NCBI RefSeq assembly: GCF_039602135.1
Contig: NZ_CP125942.1
Location: forward strand, 2,232,001-2,296,000
Reading direction: 5' to 3'
DNA: 64,000 nucleotides
Source of the DNA: Glutamicibacter sp. B1
Lineage (GTDB): Bacteria > Actinomycetota > Actinomycetes > Actinomycetales > Micrococcaceae
Made by a program: the position numbers and the translations under genes. Shown piece by piece: positions 16,380 through 24,635 of this stretch; within the stretch, counting starts at the first letter, position 1, and each line of letters begins with the position of its first letter. Under the pieces are notes generated by a model, which worked only from the letters and a program-made list of their open reading frames with translations, had not been told where the DNA came from and searched no databases.

Positions 16380-17141
16380 TCAGAATCCCGCGATAGTATC
16401 GTCAGCATTCACCGCAACGAGATGGAACGCTTCAGCCAAACGGCGTTCAGCAAACTGAGCACGTTGACCGTTAGCAGAGCACTGTTGGTGCACGAACCGC
16501 TCCATAGCAGCGACATCAGGATGCTGAGTGAAATGGGCACGCAAAGCGTCCATCTTTTGACCGAAGTAATCCGTGATATCAACGAAACCGTTTTCGCGTT
16601 CCCGTGGCGCCCCATAGAGCCATAGCCAAGGCACCTTGTACGCTTCCAGGCCTTCTTCACGAAGCAGTTCCGGGTAAGCGAACGGGTTCTCCACCGCCGG
16701 ATAGATTGCGCGCGTTACTGCCTCGCCACACGCTAAATGATCTGGATGCGAACGTTGGATACGGTCCCAATTTCGTTCTGGATGCATCGCCATCACGATG
16801 CTCGGCTTCACCTCACGGATCAACCGGACAACTTTTCGAATGACGTCGTGGCTAGGTTCTAGATAACCGTCGCGTTCTCCTAAGAAGTGTACGGTTTTCA
16901 CACCTACCTTAAGCGCAGCCTGCTCCTGCTCAGCATGGCGCAAAAGGGCAGTTTCTTGTGGATCCCTATCATCAAAACCACCGGCATCACCATCGGTCAT
17001 GATGCAGTACTGCACCTCGATACCGGCGGCCGTAAATGCAGCAATAGTGCCGGCTGCACCGAAGTCCAGATCATCTGGATGTGCGCCAAAGGCGAGGACT
17101 CGTTCGGTTTTTTCACCGAAAAATTCAACTGTGTTGATCAT
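16380..17141 (-). CDS. PIG-L/LmbE family deacetylase
   Basis: Zinc-dependent N-acetylglucosamine-type deacetylase family (253 aa); known members include MshB and Mca of mycothiol metabolism and BshB of bacillithiol. Seen: VLAFGAHPDDLDFGAAGT with the HPDD metal motif at residues 21-24, CIMTDGDAGG, RNWDRIQRSHPDHLACGEA with the second metal-binding HPDH, and IYPAVENPFAYPELL. These support an active metal site, but the substrate cannot be named. The start ATG overlaps the stop of etfA by 4 nt (ATGA), so it is the last gene of the etfB-etfA operon. Confidence 0.88.
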   Translation of the reverse strand: MINTVEFFGEKTERVLAFGAHPDDLDFGAAGTIAAFTAAGIEVQYCIMTDGDAGGFDDRDPQETALLRHAEQEQAALKVGVKTVHFLGERDGYLEPSHDVIRKVVRLIREVKPSIVMAMHPERNWDRIQRSHPDHLACGEAVTRAIYPAVENPFAYPELLREEGLEAYKVPWLWLYGAPRERENGFVDITDYFGQKMDALRAHFTQHPDVAAMERFVHQQCSANGQRAQFAERRLAEAFHLVAVNADDTIAGF

Positions 17142-18082
17142 GCTTGGCGGCGTCGAATCTCTTCTGCAGCCTGCGGAAGAACCTTGGATAGATCGCCAAC
17201 AATACCAAAATCAGCAATTTCGAAAACGGGAGCGTCAACGTCCTTATTGATGGCCACGATGCACTTACTGGTCTGCATGCCAGCCTTCTGTTGGATCGCC
17301 CCCGAGATACCGGCAGAGATGAACAACTGCGGTGAAACCGTGACACCGGTCTGGCCGATCTGGGCGTCATGGGTGATCCACCCAGCATCTGTCGCCGCAC
17401 GCGATGCACCAACTGCACCTGCAAGTGCGTCTGCAAGGTCCTCGACTGGGCCAAAGTCCCCGTTAACGCCACGACCGCCGGCAACTACGACGCGTGCTTC
17501 GGTCAATTTCGGTCGATCAGAAACAGCTTTCGCTTCGGTGGCAACGACGCGAACTTGCGCTGCCGTAGCAGACTGAATTGCTAAATTCTGAACTTCTAGC
17601 TGCTGTCCGGAGCTTTGTGGATCATCGTCAATACTGTTCGGTTTCACCGAGACAAATAACGTTCCACCGGTTGACTGCGCCTGAGCGCTGTAGCTACCAG
17701 CCAATTCATCTTTCGTTACTACAAGATCGGTTGCAACGTCTATGGCGTCCGTGATCACTGCGCCATCAAGACGTACCGCCATACGAGCAGCGACTTCTCG
17801 GTTGAAATTGTCGTTAGCCACTAAGACTACGTCGGAAGCGCTCTGCTTCACGGCAGCTTCAAGAACTGAAAGTGCGTGATCAACAAATATGTCGCCTTGA
17901 CTTGGTGCAACGAGAAGCTTGCTCAACCCGTAATTAGCGACGACGTTCTGGGCATCCTGCGAAACCTCAGATGCGACAGCCAACGTGGACTGATCAAAAC
18001 GCGAAGCAAGGGTGAGCAGTTCTCGTTGTGCCTTGGAAGGAACATCGGAAAGTTCATTGAAAAATACTAGTGCTGAAGGCAT
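17138..18082 (-). CDS. etfA: Electron transfer flavoprotein alpha subunit
   Basis: FAD-carrying subunit of the ETF heterodimer that takes electrons from acyl-CoA and related dehydrogenases. The 314 residues have the N-terminal alpha/beta domain and the C-terminal FAD domain with VVAGGRGVN, GASRAATDAGW, IGQTGVTVSPQLFISAGISG and the closing signature CIVAINKDVDAPVFEIADFG. It starts 12 nt after the etfB stop and overlaps the following PIG-L gene. Confidence 0.96.
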   Translation of the reverse strand: MPSALVFFNELSDVPSKAQRELLTLASRFDQSTLAVASEVSQDAQNVVANYGLSKLLVAPSQGDIFVDHALSVLEAAVKQSASDVVLVANDNFNREVAARMAVRLDGAVITDAIDVATDLVVTKDELAGSYSAQAQSTGGTLFVSVKPNSIDDDPQSSGQQLEVQNLAIQSATAAQVRVVATEAKAVSDRPKLTEARVVVAGGRGVNGDFGPVEDLADALAGAVGASRAATDAGWITHDAQIGQTGVTVSPQLFISAGISGAIQQKAGMQTSKCIVAINKDVDAPVFEIADFGIVGDLSKVLPQAAEEIRRRQA

Positions 18083-18094
18083 GTTCGATATTCC

Positions 18095-18916
18095 TTAGAT
18101 CAGCTTCTGTTCGGCCAAGAAATCGACCAGGGCAATTCCAGCCTGGCCGCTGTCGTTTATGACCGTTCCGGCTTCACGGGCTGGTCGCTCAGTTGCGTTG
18201 AGGACGGAGGTTCGGGAGCCTGCGGTGCCGACTTCAGCAGCGCTCAGACTGATGTCTGCCAAGCTGACTTCAGTGATGCTCTTTTTCTTCGCGGCCATGA
18301 TCGCTTTGAAGTTCGGGTACCGAGGTTCATTAGCCTGATCTGTCACCGACAAAACTGCTGGCAAAGTTGCTGCCAGGCTCAAGGTGCGTTCAGCATGGTC
18401 TCGTCGAATGGTCACCTCTCGGCTGGCACCATCAAAATCGATGGCCAAAGCGTGAGTCAGCTGGGCAAAATTCAGACGTTCAGCCAGCTGCGCTGGAACA
18501 ACAGACGTCTCAGCGTCCGTAGACGACATGCCAGTAACAACAAGATCAACCGCACCAACATGCTCAATAAGAGCAGCCAGTGCCTTAGAAGTAGCTACGG
18601 TATCTGACCCCGCCAGAGCATCGTCATTAAGATGGATCCCTGAGCTTGCGCCCATTTGCAAGGCTCTCTTTACTGAATTGCTTGCGCTCTTGCCACCCAT
18701 TGTTGCTGCAATGACCTCATGCCCAGCCGCGAACCCGCCCTGTGCCTCGACAAGGGCAACGGCCGCTTCTACCGCATATTCGTCCAGTTCTGAGAGAACG
18801 GATTCCGAACGGTCAAGACGCAGAGTGTCAGAGTCGATGTGACGATCAAATTGGACATCTGGAACATGTTTTACCAACACCACTATTTTTAGCGGCGCTG
18901 TGGTTTCCTCGGTCAT
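18095..18916 (-). CDS. etfB: Electron transfer flavoprotein beta subunit
   Basis: Partner of EtfA (273 aa from ATG 18916). Seen: KIVVLVKHVPDVQFDRHID at the N terminus, DEYAVEAAVALVEAQGG, ALQMGASSGIHLND, VVTGMSSTDAETSVVPAQLAE and NEPRYPNFKAIMAAKKK, the segment that contacts partner dehydrogenases. The chosen ATG has GGAAGG about 7 nt upstream; an in-frame upstream ATG would add 21 residues with no family match. First gene of the etfB-etfA-PIG-L operon. Confidence 0.96.
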   Translation of the reverse strand: MTEETTAPLKIVVLVKHVPDVQFDRHIDSDTLRLDRSESVLSELDEYAVEAAVALVEAQGGFAAGHEVIAATMGGKSASNSVKRALQMGASSGIHLNDDALAGSDTVATSKALAALIEHVGAVDLVVTGMSSTDAETSVVPAQLAERLNFAQLTHALAIDFDGASREVTIRRDHAERTLSLAATLPAVLSVTDQANEPRYPNFKAIMAAKKKSITEVSLADISLSAAEVGTAGSRTSVLNATERPAREAGTVINDSGQAGIALVDFLAEQKLI

Positions 18917-19036
18917 TCGAGCCTTCCTACAAACTTTCATATCCAGCGGCACTTGGGCACTGCCAGACTTTTTATTCACTCACTATCGTATCGACACATC
19001 ACGATTCACTCGTTCTTTATCGCCGAAAGTGCAAGA

Positions 19037-19073
19037 AGTGACGCAGGCTGGTTCATCACCAGCCTGCGTCACT
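19037..19073 (-). terminator. Terminator behind htrA
   Basis: AGTGACGCAGGCTGGT (19037-19052), loop tcatc, exact complement 19058-19073. It lies just past the htrA stop (19103) in the minus direction. Only a short T-rich tract (CTTCTT) follows, so termination may be partial and leave some read-through toward etfB. Confidence 0.7.
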
Positions 19074-19102
19074 CACTTCACTGCGTCATTATGAAGACTT
19101 AT

Positions 19103-20686
19103 TTAGTCATTTGACAACGTCCCGACGGTAACCGTCGCAGTTTCTTCTTTACCATTACGCAGGTAACGAATTTCAGCTTGGCCGCCGGCCGCAATTTCAC
19201 GAATAGCCGCGGTCACGGTTTGCGAATCGCTCACTGTCCGTCCGTTAACCCCGGTGATCACGTCACCGGACTTCAAACCAGCCTTTTCAGCTGCCGAGCC
19301 GGAGCTCACTTCAACAACTTTGGCACCAACAGAGAAGGATGAAGTGCTTTGTTGGCCGTTGTCCTCGGCACCCTGAGCAGTGACCGTAGCTCCGAGCAGG
19401 CCGTGAGTTGCTGAACCATTCGCAATCAATTCCTCAGCCACGCGCTTTGCGTAGTCAATCGGGATCGCGAATCCGACACCGATTGAGCCACCTTCATCGC
19501 TGGAACTGGAACTAGAACCTGAAGATGCGATTGCTACGTTCACACCAATGATTTCTCCGCTAGCGTTCACTAGCGCACCACCCGAGTTACCGTGGTTGAT
19601 TGCTGCGTCGGTCTGGATGACATTGACGTAGATAGAACCGCTGGACTGGGTTTGCTGTTGCTGCTGTTGCTCTCCTTGACCTGGGAACTGGAAGTTGAAT
19701 TGGCTTCCATTATCGCCATTGGATTGGTCGCTACTATCCGGAACAGCCGACGATGCGATGGAAATAGTTCGATTCAGCGTCGAGATAATGCCATCGGTCA
19801 CCGTTCCGCTCAAGCCCAGTGGTGCACCAATCGCTACTGCCGTATCTCCGACATTCAAGTCGGCAGACGAACCCAGGGTTGCCGGAACAAGTCCATCAGC
19901 TTGGATGTTGATGACTGCCAGATCCGATAGCGGGTCAGTTCCTACAACCTTGGCCGAGTGTACGGTACCGTCATTCATCTGAACGGTAATCGTAGGGTCA
20001 GCAACTTCGCCACCGAGGGTAACAACGTGGGTATTGGTCAGGATGTTTCCCTTGTCATCTAGCACAATGCCCGAACCAGATCCGCTACTACCGTTGCCCG
20101 ATACTTCGATGGTGACCACGCTCGGACTTGCCTTAGCTGCTGCTGCGGTGACTTCGGTGACTTTATCCGGGTTGTTGATCACCACGCCCTGCTGCGTGGT
20201 TGAGCTTCCCGAGGCGGTGGTGCTGCTGCCATCGTGTAGCAAGTAGGTAGTTCCGGCGGCGGTGGCACCGCCGATGAGCGCTGCTGCAACCATGCCAGCA
20301 ATCAGAGTGCTTCCAGCAAAACGCTTCGTACCCTTAGGCTGCTTCTCTGGAGGCACCGGATAGGTTGTCTGCGTGGTAGTCCCGCCAGCATATGGTGCAC
20401 CGTATGGAGAGTTGGACTGATTGACATGAGAGGCGCTGTGCTGCGACTGGTAAGAAGCTGCCGGCTGAGAAACTCCGGCTTGCTGAGTCGATGAGTTGAT
20501 TGGCTCAGTGCGTGGCGACGAAGCGTAGTTATCTCCGGCGGGCTGTCCGTTGCTCTGCGCTTGGTTCAGTCGAGGGTAGCGTGCTGTTGGTTCATTGGAA
20601 CCGCCAGCAGGAGTGCTCTCGTTGTTTGATGGCCGTGCAGAATCACCCAAGTTTTCTTCACGTGGCTCATTCGGGGTCTGGCTCAT
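19103..20686 (-). CDS. Membrane-anchored serine protease HtrA/DegP family with PDZ domain
   Basis: Surface protease for protein quality control. Of 527 residues, 1-120 form a long Ser/Gln/Pro-rich cytosolic part, 123-150 a membrane helix, about 180-400 a trypsin-like domain with H220 (NTHVV), D255 (SDLAVI) and S368 (HGNSGG), and about 410-527 one PDZ domain (AGLKSGDVITGVNGRTV). Between the two protease barrels is an insertion at about 312-350 rich in Ser, Asn and Gln with a run of Gln, longer than in most relatives. Start ATG at 20686, where the order Met-Ser-Gln begins after an AAAGAGGGC-type site. Divergent from the TPM protein gene. Confidence 0.95.
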   Translation of the reverse strand: MSQTPNEPREENLGDSARPSNNESTPAGGSNEPTARYPRLNQAQSNGQPAGDNYASSPRTEPINSSTQQAGVSQPAASYQSQHSASHVNQSNSPYGAPYAGGTTTQTTYPVPPEKQPKGTKRFAGSTLIAGMVAAALIGGATAAGTTYLLHDGSSTTASGSSTTQQGVVINNPDKVTEVTAAAAKASPSVVTIEVSGNGSSGSGSGIVLDDKGNILTNTHVVTLGGEVADPTITVQMNDGTVHSAKVVGTDPLSDLAVINIQADGLVPATLGSSADLNVGDTAVAIGAPLGLSGTVTDGIISTLNRTISIASSAVPDSSDQSNGDNGSQFNFQFPGQGEQQQQQQTQSSGSIYVNVIQTDAAINHGNSGGALVNASGEIIGVNVAIASSGSSSSSSDEGGSIGVGFAIPIDYAKRVAEELIANGSATHGLLGATVTAQGAEDNGQQSTSSFSVGAKVVEVSSGSAAEKAGLKSGDVITGVNGRTVSDSQTVTAAIREIAAGGQAEIRYLRNGKEETATVTVGTLSND

Positions 20687-20926
20687 TTCATGCCCTCTTT
20701 CGAACTGTCGAATCTCTTGTGATTAATTATTCAGGTTTGGTCTGTGGCATCGAATTGTGGTGACTTTGCATCCCCTGTGAGTTAACTATTCTGGCAGCTG
20801 AATGTCGTAGACGAGCTTCATTAGGCCAAATAGAATCAATTCTAAGTGTGAATCCAATCTCTGGATACACCAGATCGGGTACATCCTGATTTTAGTTTGA
20901 CTTAGGTTTTCAGGCGGGAACACGAC
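20687..20926. promoter_or_regulatory. Divergent intergenic region between htrA and the TPM gene
   Basis: 240 bp, A+T-richer than its surroundings, that must hold the promoters for both stress-related genes. One 14-bp palindrome, TAGAATCAATTCTA, lies at 20831-20844 and is a possible operator. I cannot assign -35/-10 elements with confidence. Confidence 0.4.
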
Positions 20927-22984
20927 ATGGGAATGAAGACTCGCAAATTCTTGACCGGTGCATTAGTAGCCTCGGCGATTTCTCTAGGGGTAGCTACGCC
21001 AGCGTTGGCCGAGTCACCGGTTACCATCCCGCCGGGCGACTTCGTTATCGACAATTCCGGTGTGCTCAGCTCTGACGAAGCTCGACTCGAACAGGAAATC
21101 AAGGAACTTCGTAACGATACTGGCTTCAGCCTATTCCTTGTCTACGTTGATGAATTCTCCAACCCAACAAAATCAGATGAATGGACCCAAGCTGTCGCAG
21201 AGAAGAAAGGTCTAGGGAAATCTGATGTCATTCTCACGGTTGCTACCCAGACCCGCCAGGCGTACTTTGCTGCCTCGGACAAGGGATCTCTAAAAGATGA
21301 AGACTCGAAGATTTACCAATCACTAATCAGCCCAGCGCTCGGCAATAGTGACTGGGTCGGAGCAGCCGATGGGGCTATTGAAGGGATCAGAAATGCCGAA
21401 AGTGGAAGTGCAACCGGAAGTTCGTCTGGTGGAGGAAGCTTCGTGACTATTCTGTTGGTGATTGCTGCCCTGGCCGTTGGTGGATACTTCCTGCTCTCAC
21501 GTCGAAGCCGGAAAAATACTCAGACGTTGCCACCACAGCAAAATGGCTACCCCGGCATGCCGGGAAGCCCTGCACCACAGCAACCTCTGATCCCCTTGGA
21601 TCAGCTTCGCTTGCAGGCCGATCAGCTGCTTGTTGCTGCCGACGATTCCATTCGTTCTTCGCAGCAAGAACTGGGTTTTGCTGAGGCTCAATACGGAAAA
21701 GAATCAGTTGCCGTCTTTGTCCAAGATTTGTCTAAGGCCAAAGAACACCTCACGGAGTCGTTCCGATTACAGCAGCAGTTGGACGACGACATTCCTGATA
21801 CTGAAACAGACCAGCGTTCATGGCTCAACGAAATCATCAACCGTTGCCAAGAAGTCAATCAGACCTTGCAGTCCCACGCCGACGAATTCAAGGCACTGCG
21901 ACAGCTCGAACAGAATGCTGAAGCTCGAATTGCTGAAATCAAAGCAAATCAAGAGCCGCTAAATCAGAGACTGTCTGCCCGCGTAGCTGACTTGGAGCAG
22001 TTGTCGAATAAATACGACCCAAGCGCAGTGAGCCAAATCAAGGACAACGCGCAACAGGCCGGTGAACGCCTAACCTTTGCTGCCTCGGCTCTACAGCAAG
22101 CTTCAGAAAAACTTACGACTAACCGGTCGGACGCCGCGGTATTGATACAGAATGCCGAAGAAGCACAGGACCAAGCCGACGTGCTACTGGAAGCCATCAA
22201 AAAAGCAGACGAGTCATTGCAACAAGCAGAACAAGATCTTCGAGCAGCCATCGCTTTGGCCGAACGTGATCTTGCGCAAGCAAAAGCCACTTTCGCATCC
22301 GGCACCGGTTCGGACCTTGCAGGTCCTATCGCAGGGGTTGAAAGTGCCCTCGGGACTGCACGGCAGGCTACCGCTAGCGGCAAATACAATCCTCTGGCCC
22401 TGATCACACTGCTGGACGAGGCAACCACTCCCCTATCTCAAGCTTTGACAGGCTTGCGAGACCGTGCCCAACAGGCTCAGGCAGCCCGCGATCAGTTGCA
22501 GTCCCTCTTGCACACCGCGGCTTCCCGTATCAACGGCACCGATGACTACATCCGTGCACGTCGAGGTGGCGTCCGAGCATCGGCACGTACGCGTCTAGCC
22601 GAAGCCCAACGAACTTTGGACGAAGCACATTCCTTTGCAAACTCGGACCCTGCTCGTGCAGTTGCTGCAGCACAACGCTCCATTCAGTTAGCGGATCAGG
22701 CCGCTCAAATGGCCGAAAACGATGTCAGCGGCTTCGATGGGTTCGGTAACGGCCCAGGAATGGGTGGTTACGGCCGAGGTCGTGGCGGCGTATTCGACGG
22801 GGTAGGTGGTGCTGTCCTCGGCGGCATTCTCATCAACACGATCCTCGGCGGTGGTCATCACAGTGGTGGCCATTCTGGAGGCAACGACGGCTTCTTCGGC
22901 GGTGGCGGCTTCGGTGGCTTCGGCGGTGGCGGTGGCGGATTTGGAGGAGGTGACTTCGATGGAGGCGACGGAGGTAACTTCTAA
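20927..22984 (+). CDS. TPM-domain membrane protein with coiled coil and Gly-rich tail
   Basis: Secreted and then membrane-anchored protein of 685 residues. Signal peptide 1-28 ends ALA; the TPM (YgcG-type) domain spans about 35-155, starting VIDNSGVLSSDEARLEQEI and including DVILTVATQTRQAYF. A membrane helix lies at about 172-190 (VTILLVIAALAVGGYFLL), then a long charged coiled-coil region (about 220-600) rich in Gln, Ala and Glu. A flexible Gly-rich tail of about 80 residues (from about 603) contains GHHSGGHSGG and long Gly/Phe repeats. In actinobacteria this protein is commonly next to PspA, which follows here 70 nt downstream. A role in membrane stress is inferred. Confidence 0.9.
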   Translation: MGMKTRKFLTGALVASAISLGVATPALAESPVTIPPGDFVIDNSGVLSSDEARLEQEIKELRNDTGFSLFLVYVDEFSNPTKSDEWTQAVAEKKGLGKSDVILTVATQTRQAYFAASDKGSLKDEDSKIYQSLISPALGNSDWVGAADGAIEGIRNAESGSATGSSSGGGSFVTILLVIAALAVGGYFLLSRRSRKNTQTLPPQQNGYPGMPGSPAPQQPLIPLDQLRLQADQLLVAADDSIRSSQQELGFAEAQYGKESVAVFVQDLSKAKEHLTESFRLQQQLDDDIPDTETDQRSWLNEIINRCQEVNQTLQSHADEFKALRQLEQNAEARIAEIKANQEPLNQRLSARVADLEQLSNKYDPSAVSQIKDNAQQAGERLTFAASALQQASEKLTTNRSDAAVLIQNAEEAQDQADVLLEAIKKADESLQQAEQDLRAAIALAERDLAQAKATFASGTGSDLAGPIAGVESALGTARQATASGKYNPLALITLLDEATTPLSQALTGLRDRAQQAQAARDQLQSLLHTAASRINGTDDYIRARRGGVRASARTRLAEAQRTLDEAHSFANSDPARAVAAAQRSIQLADQAAQMAENDVSGFDGFGNGPGMGGYGRGRGGVFDGVGGAVLGGILINTILGGGHHSGGHSGGNDGFFGGGGFGGFGGGGGGFGGGDFDGGDGGNF

Positions 22985-23054
22985 CCAGTCGATATAGATT
23001 GACCAGCAGTTCTTGCACTATCAGCGATATTTTGACTAACAGAAAGGTCCAATC

Positions 23055-23786
23055 ATGACCAAGCAATCAATCTTCGGACGTATCTCACAACTAGCCAAAG
23101 CAAACATCAATGCCCTGCTGGACTCAGCAGAAGATCCGCAAAAAATGATGGATCAGATGGTGCGCGACTACAACGACAACATTGCCGAAGCCGAACAGGC
23201 CATCGCCCAGACTATCGGTAACCTGCGCATGCTGGAGGACGACTACCGTGAAGACGAACAAGCCGTCGCTGAATGGAGTAACAAGGCCCTCGCCGCGTCA
23301 AACAAGGCCGATGAGTTCCGCTCCGCTGGCAAGACCGATGATGCCGCCAAGTTTGATAATTTGGCCAAGGTTGCCATCCAGCGTCAGATGCAGGCTGAAT
23401 CCGAGATGAAGTCCGCGGAGCCGACTCTTGCCTCCCAGCGCGAAATCGTGGACAAGCTGAAGACCGGCCTGAACCAGATGAAGGAAAAGCGCACGGAGCT
23501 GGCAAGCAAGCGCGATGAATTGATCGCCCGTTCGAAGGCAGCGCACGCACAAAATCAGGTCAATGAAGCTGTCAAGGCCGTGAACATCATGGACCCTACC
23601 AGCGAGATTGGACGCTTCGAGGAAAAGGTGCGACGCGAAGAGGCTCGGGTACGAGGAGCTGCTGAGCTCGCTTCTTCAAGTTTGGATGCCCAGTTTGAGT
23701 CTTTGGAAGATTTGGGCGAGCAGACCGAGGTTGAAGCTCGTCTTGCTGCTTTGAAGTCCAAGCAGGCTGGAGCAATCGAAGGCTAG
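23055..23786 (+). CDS. pspA: PspA/IM30 (ESCRT-III-like) membrane-stress protein
   Basis: Peripheral membrane protein that polymerises on and protects stressed membranes. The 243 residues are almost entirely helical coiled coil. The N-terminal amphipathic helix (IFGRISQLAKANINALLDSAEDP) and the QMVRDYNDNIAEAEQAIAQT segment are typical of PspA. ATG at 23055 with an AGAAAGG site. No pspF or pspC-like gene is adjacent; the upstream TPM protein is the likely functional partner. Confidence 0.95.
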   Translation: MTKQSIFGRISQLAKANINALLDSAEDPQKMMDQMVRDYNDNIAEAEQAIAQTIGNLRMLEDDYREDEQAVAEWSNKALAASNKADEFRSAGKTDDAAKFDNLAKVAIQRQMQAESEMKSAEPTLASQREIVDKLKTGLNQMKEKRTELASKRDELIARSKAAHAQNQVNEAVKAVNIMDPTSEIGRFEEKVRREEARVRGAAELASSSLDAQFESLEDLGEQTEVEARLAALKSKQAGAIEG

Positions 23787-23872
23787 GGCGGCGGGCTCGT
23801 AGTTCGTATCTTTCGGTGGTGTGTTGGTGCAGAGTGCCGGCACACCACCGATTGTTTAATGCCTTAAACCAA

Positions 23873-23900
23873 AAATGGAGATCCTTTTGGATCTCCATTT
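23873..23900 (-). terminator. Terminator of initiator tRNA copy 1
   Basis: Perfect 12-bp stem AAATGGAGATCC (23873-23884), 4-nt loop, complement 23889-23900; on the minus strand it ends in a T-run (complement of aaaaa). It lies 10 nt past the tRNA 3' end. Confidence 0.88.
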
Positions 23901-23909
23901 CCACTTTCG

Positions 23910-23983
23910 TGGCGGGGAGAGGATTTGAACCTCTGACCTCCGGGTTATGAGCCCGGCGAGCTACCGAACTGCTCCACCCCGCG
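23910..23983 (-). tRNA. Initiator tRNA-fMet (CAT), copy 1
   Basis: 74 nt with no encoded CCA. 5' end CGCGGGG, anticodon CAT (loop CTCATAA), T arm GGTTCAAATCC. Initiator marks are the unpaired first position (C1 facing C72) and the three G:C pairs at the base of the anticodon stem (GGG...CCC). Identical in sequence to the copies at 24166-24239 and 24502-24575. Confidence 0.96.
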
Positions 23984-24128
23984 TCGGTAAATACAACATT
24001 ACCAATCAGTGAATGACTTGGCTAATTGAGAGACGGTGTCCTTTATCACCCGGCCCGTTCGGGTAAGACTGTCAGAACTCTTCACGATGCCGGCGCGAGT
24101 GCCGCAACTGAAATATCCGCATAAACAA

Positions 24129-24156
24129 AAATGGAGATCCTTTCGGATCTCCATTT
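24129..24156 (-). terminator. Terminator of initiator tRNA copy 2
   Basis: Same 12-bp stem as behind copy 1 (24129-24140 and 24145-24156), followed by a T-run in minus sense. Confidence 0.88.
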
Positions 24157-24165
24157 CCACTTTCG

Positions 24166-24239
24166 TGGCGGGGAGAGGATTTGAACCTCTGACCTCCGGG
24201 TTATGAGCCCGGCGAGCTACCGAACTGCTCCACCCCGCG
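24166..24239 (-). tRNA. Initiator tRNA-fMet (CAT), copy 2
   Basis: Same 74-nt sequence as copy 1, with its own -10-like TAATGT upstream and its own terminator. On the minus strand a TTGGAT lies 18 nt before this -10 and may be the -35 box. Confidence 0.96.
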
Positions 24240-24462
24240 TCGGTAAATACAACATTACCAACTGATGAACTCAATATCCAATTGAGGAGAGTGACCTTGA
24301 TCGCAAGATGTTCATTGGTCAAAAGATCGTGGGATCACGGGCGCCCAATGTTCAGCTGTACGCCTTCGCTCCCCTCGCGCTACCAGTTTGGTCAGGTGCC
24401 GGACGGAACACCCAAAGGTCGGATCTCGTGGCCCCAGGTTTCGTCTCTCTGCCAGATAAGCA

Positions 24463-24492
24463 AAAATGGAGACCCTCTCGGATCTCCATTTT
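24463..24492 (-). terminator. Terminator of initiator tRNA copy 3
   Basis: AAAATGGAGA (24463-24472) pairs with TCTCCATTTT (24483-24492), with a partly paired loop. It is a diverged form of the other two tRNA terminators. Confidence 0.82.
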
Positions 24493-24501
24493 CGGCTTTC
24501 G

Positions 24502-24575
24502 TGGCGGGGAGAGGATTTGAACCTCTGACCTCCGGGTTATGAGCCCGGCGAGCTACCGAACTGCTCCACCCCGCG
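24502..24575 (-). tRNA. Initiator tRNA-fMet (CAT), copy 3
   Basis: Same 74-nt gene as the other two. Its upstream flank differs (no GTAATGTTGTATTTACCGAC element), so it is either the ancestral copy or one with an independent promoter. It lies 60 nt downstream of the UPF0182 gene on the same strand. Confidence 0.96.
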
Positions 24576-24635
24576 ATGACTAGACAATTCTTGCATCATC
24601 GCGGAGTGAAAGCAAATCGTATGGCTCGTGGTTGC

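Larger units (their letters stand above)
23871..24005. repeat. 135-bp repeat unit carrying tRNA-fMet copy 1
   Basis: Terminator + tRNA + 22-nt upstream element, repeated at 24127-24261 with only one base changed (loop t23888 versus c24144). The shared upstream element (GTAATGTTGTATTTACCGAC in minus sense) includes a TAATGT that can serve as the -10 box. Confidence 0.92.
24127..24261. repeat. 135-bp repeat unit carrying tRNA-fMet copy 2
   Basis: Second copy of the unit at 23871-24005, 256 bp away. The sequence between the units (24006-24126) is unrelated to the 24262-24461 spacer before copy 3. I see no gene in either spacer. Confidence 0.92.

Noticed and set aside
24006..24461. Possible small gene or toxin between the tRNA copies
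   Set aside because: Frames here are short, run into the tRNA sequence or terminators, and show no ribosome site.
23871..24575. CRISPR-like repeated structure
   Set aside because: The repeats are tRNA genes with terminators; spacing is irregular and no cas genes are present.
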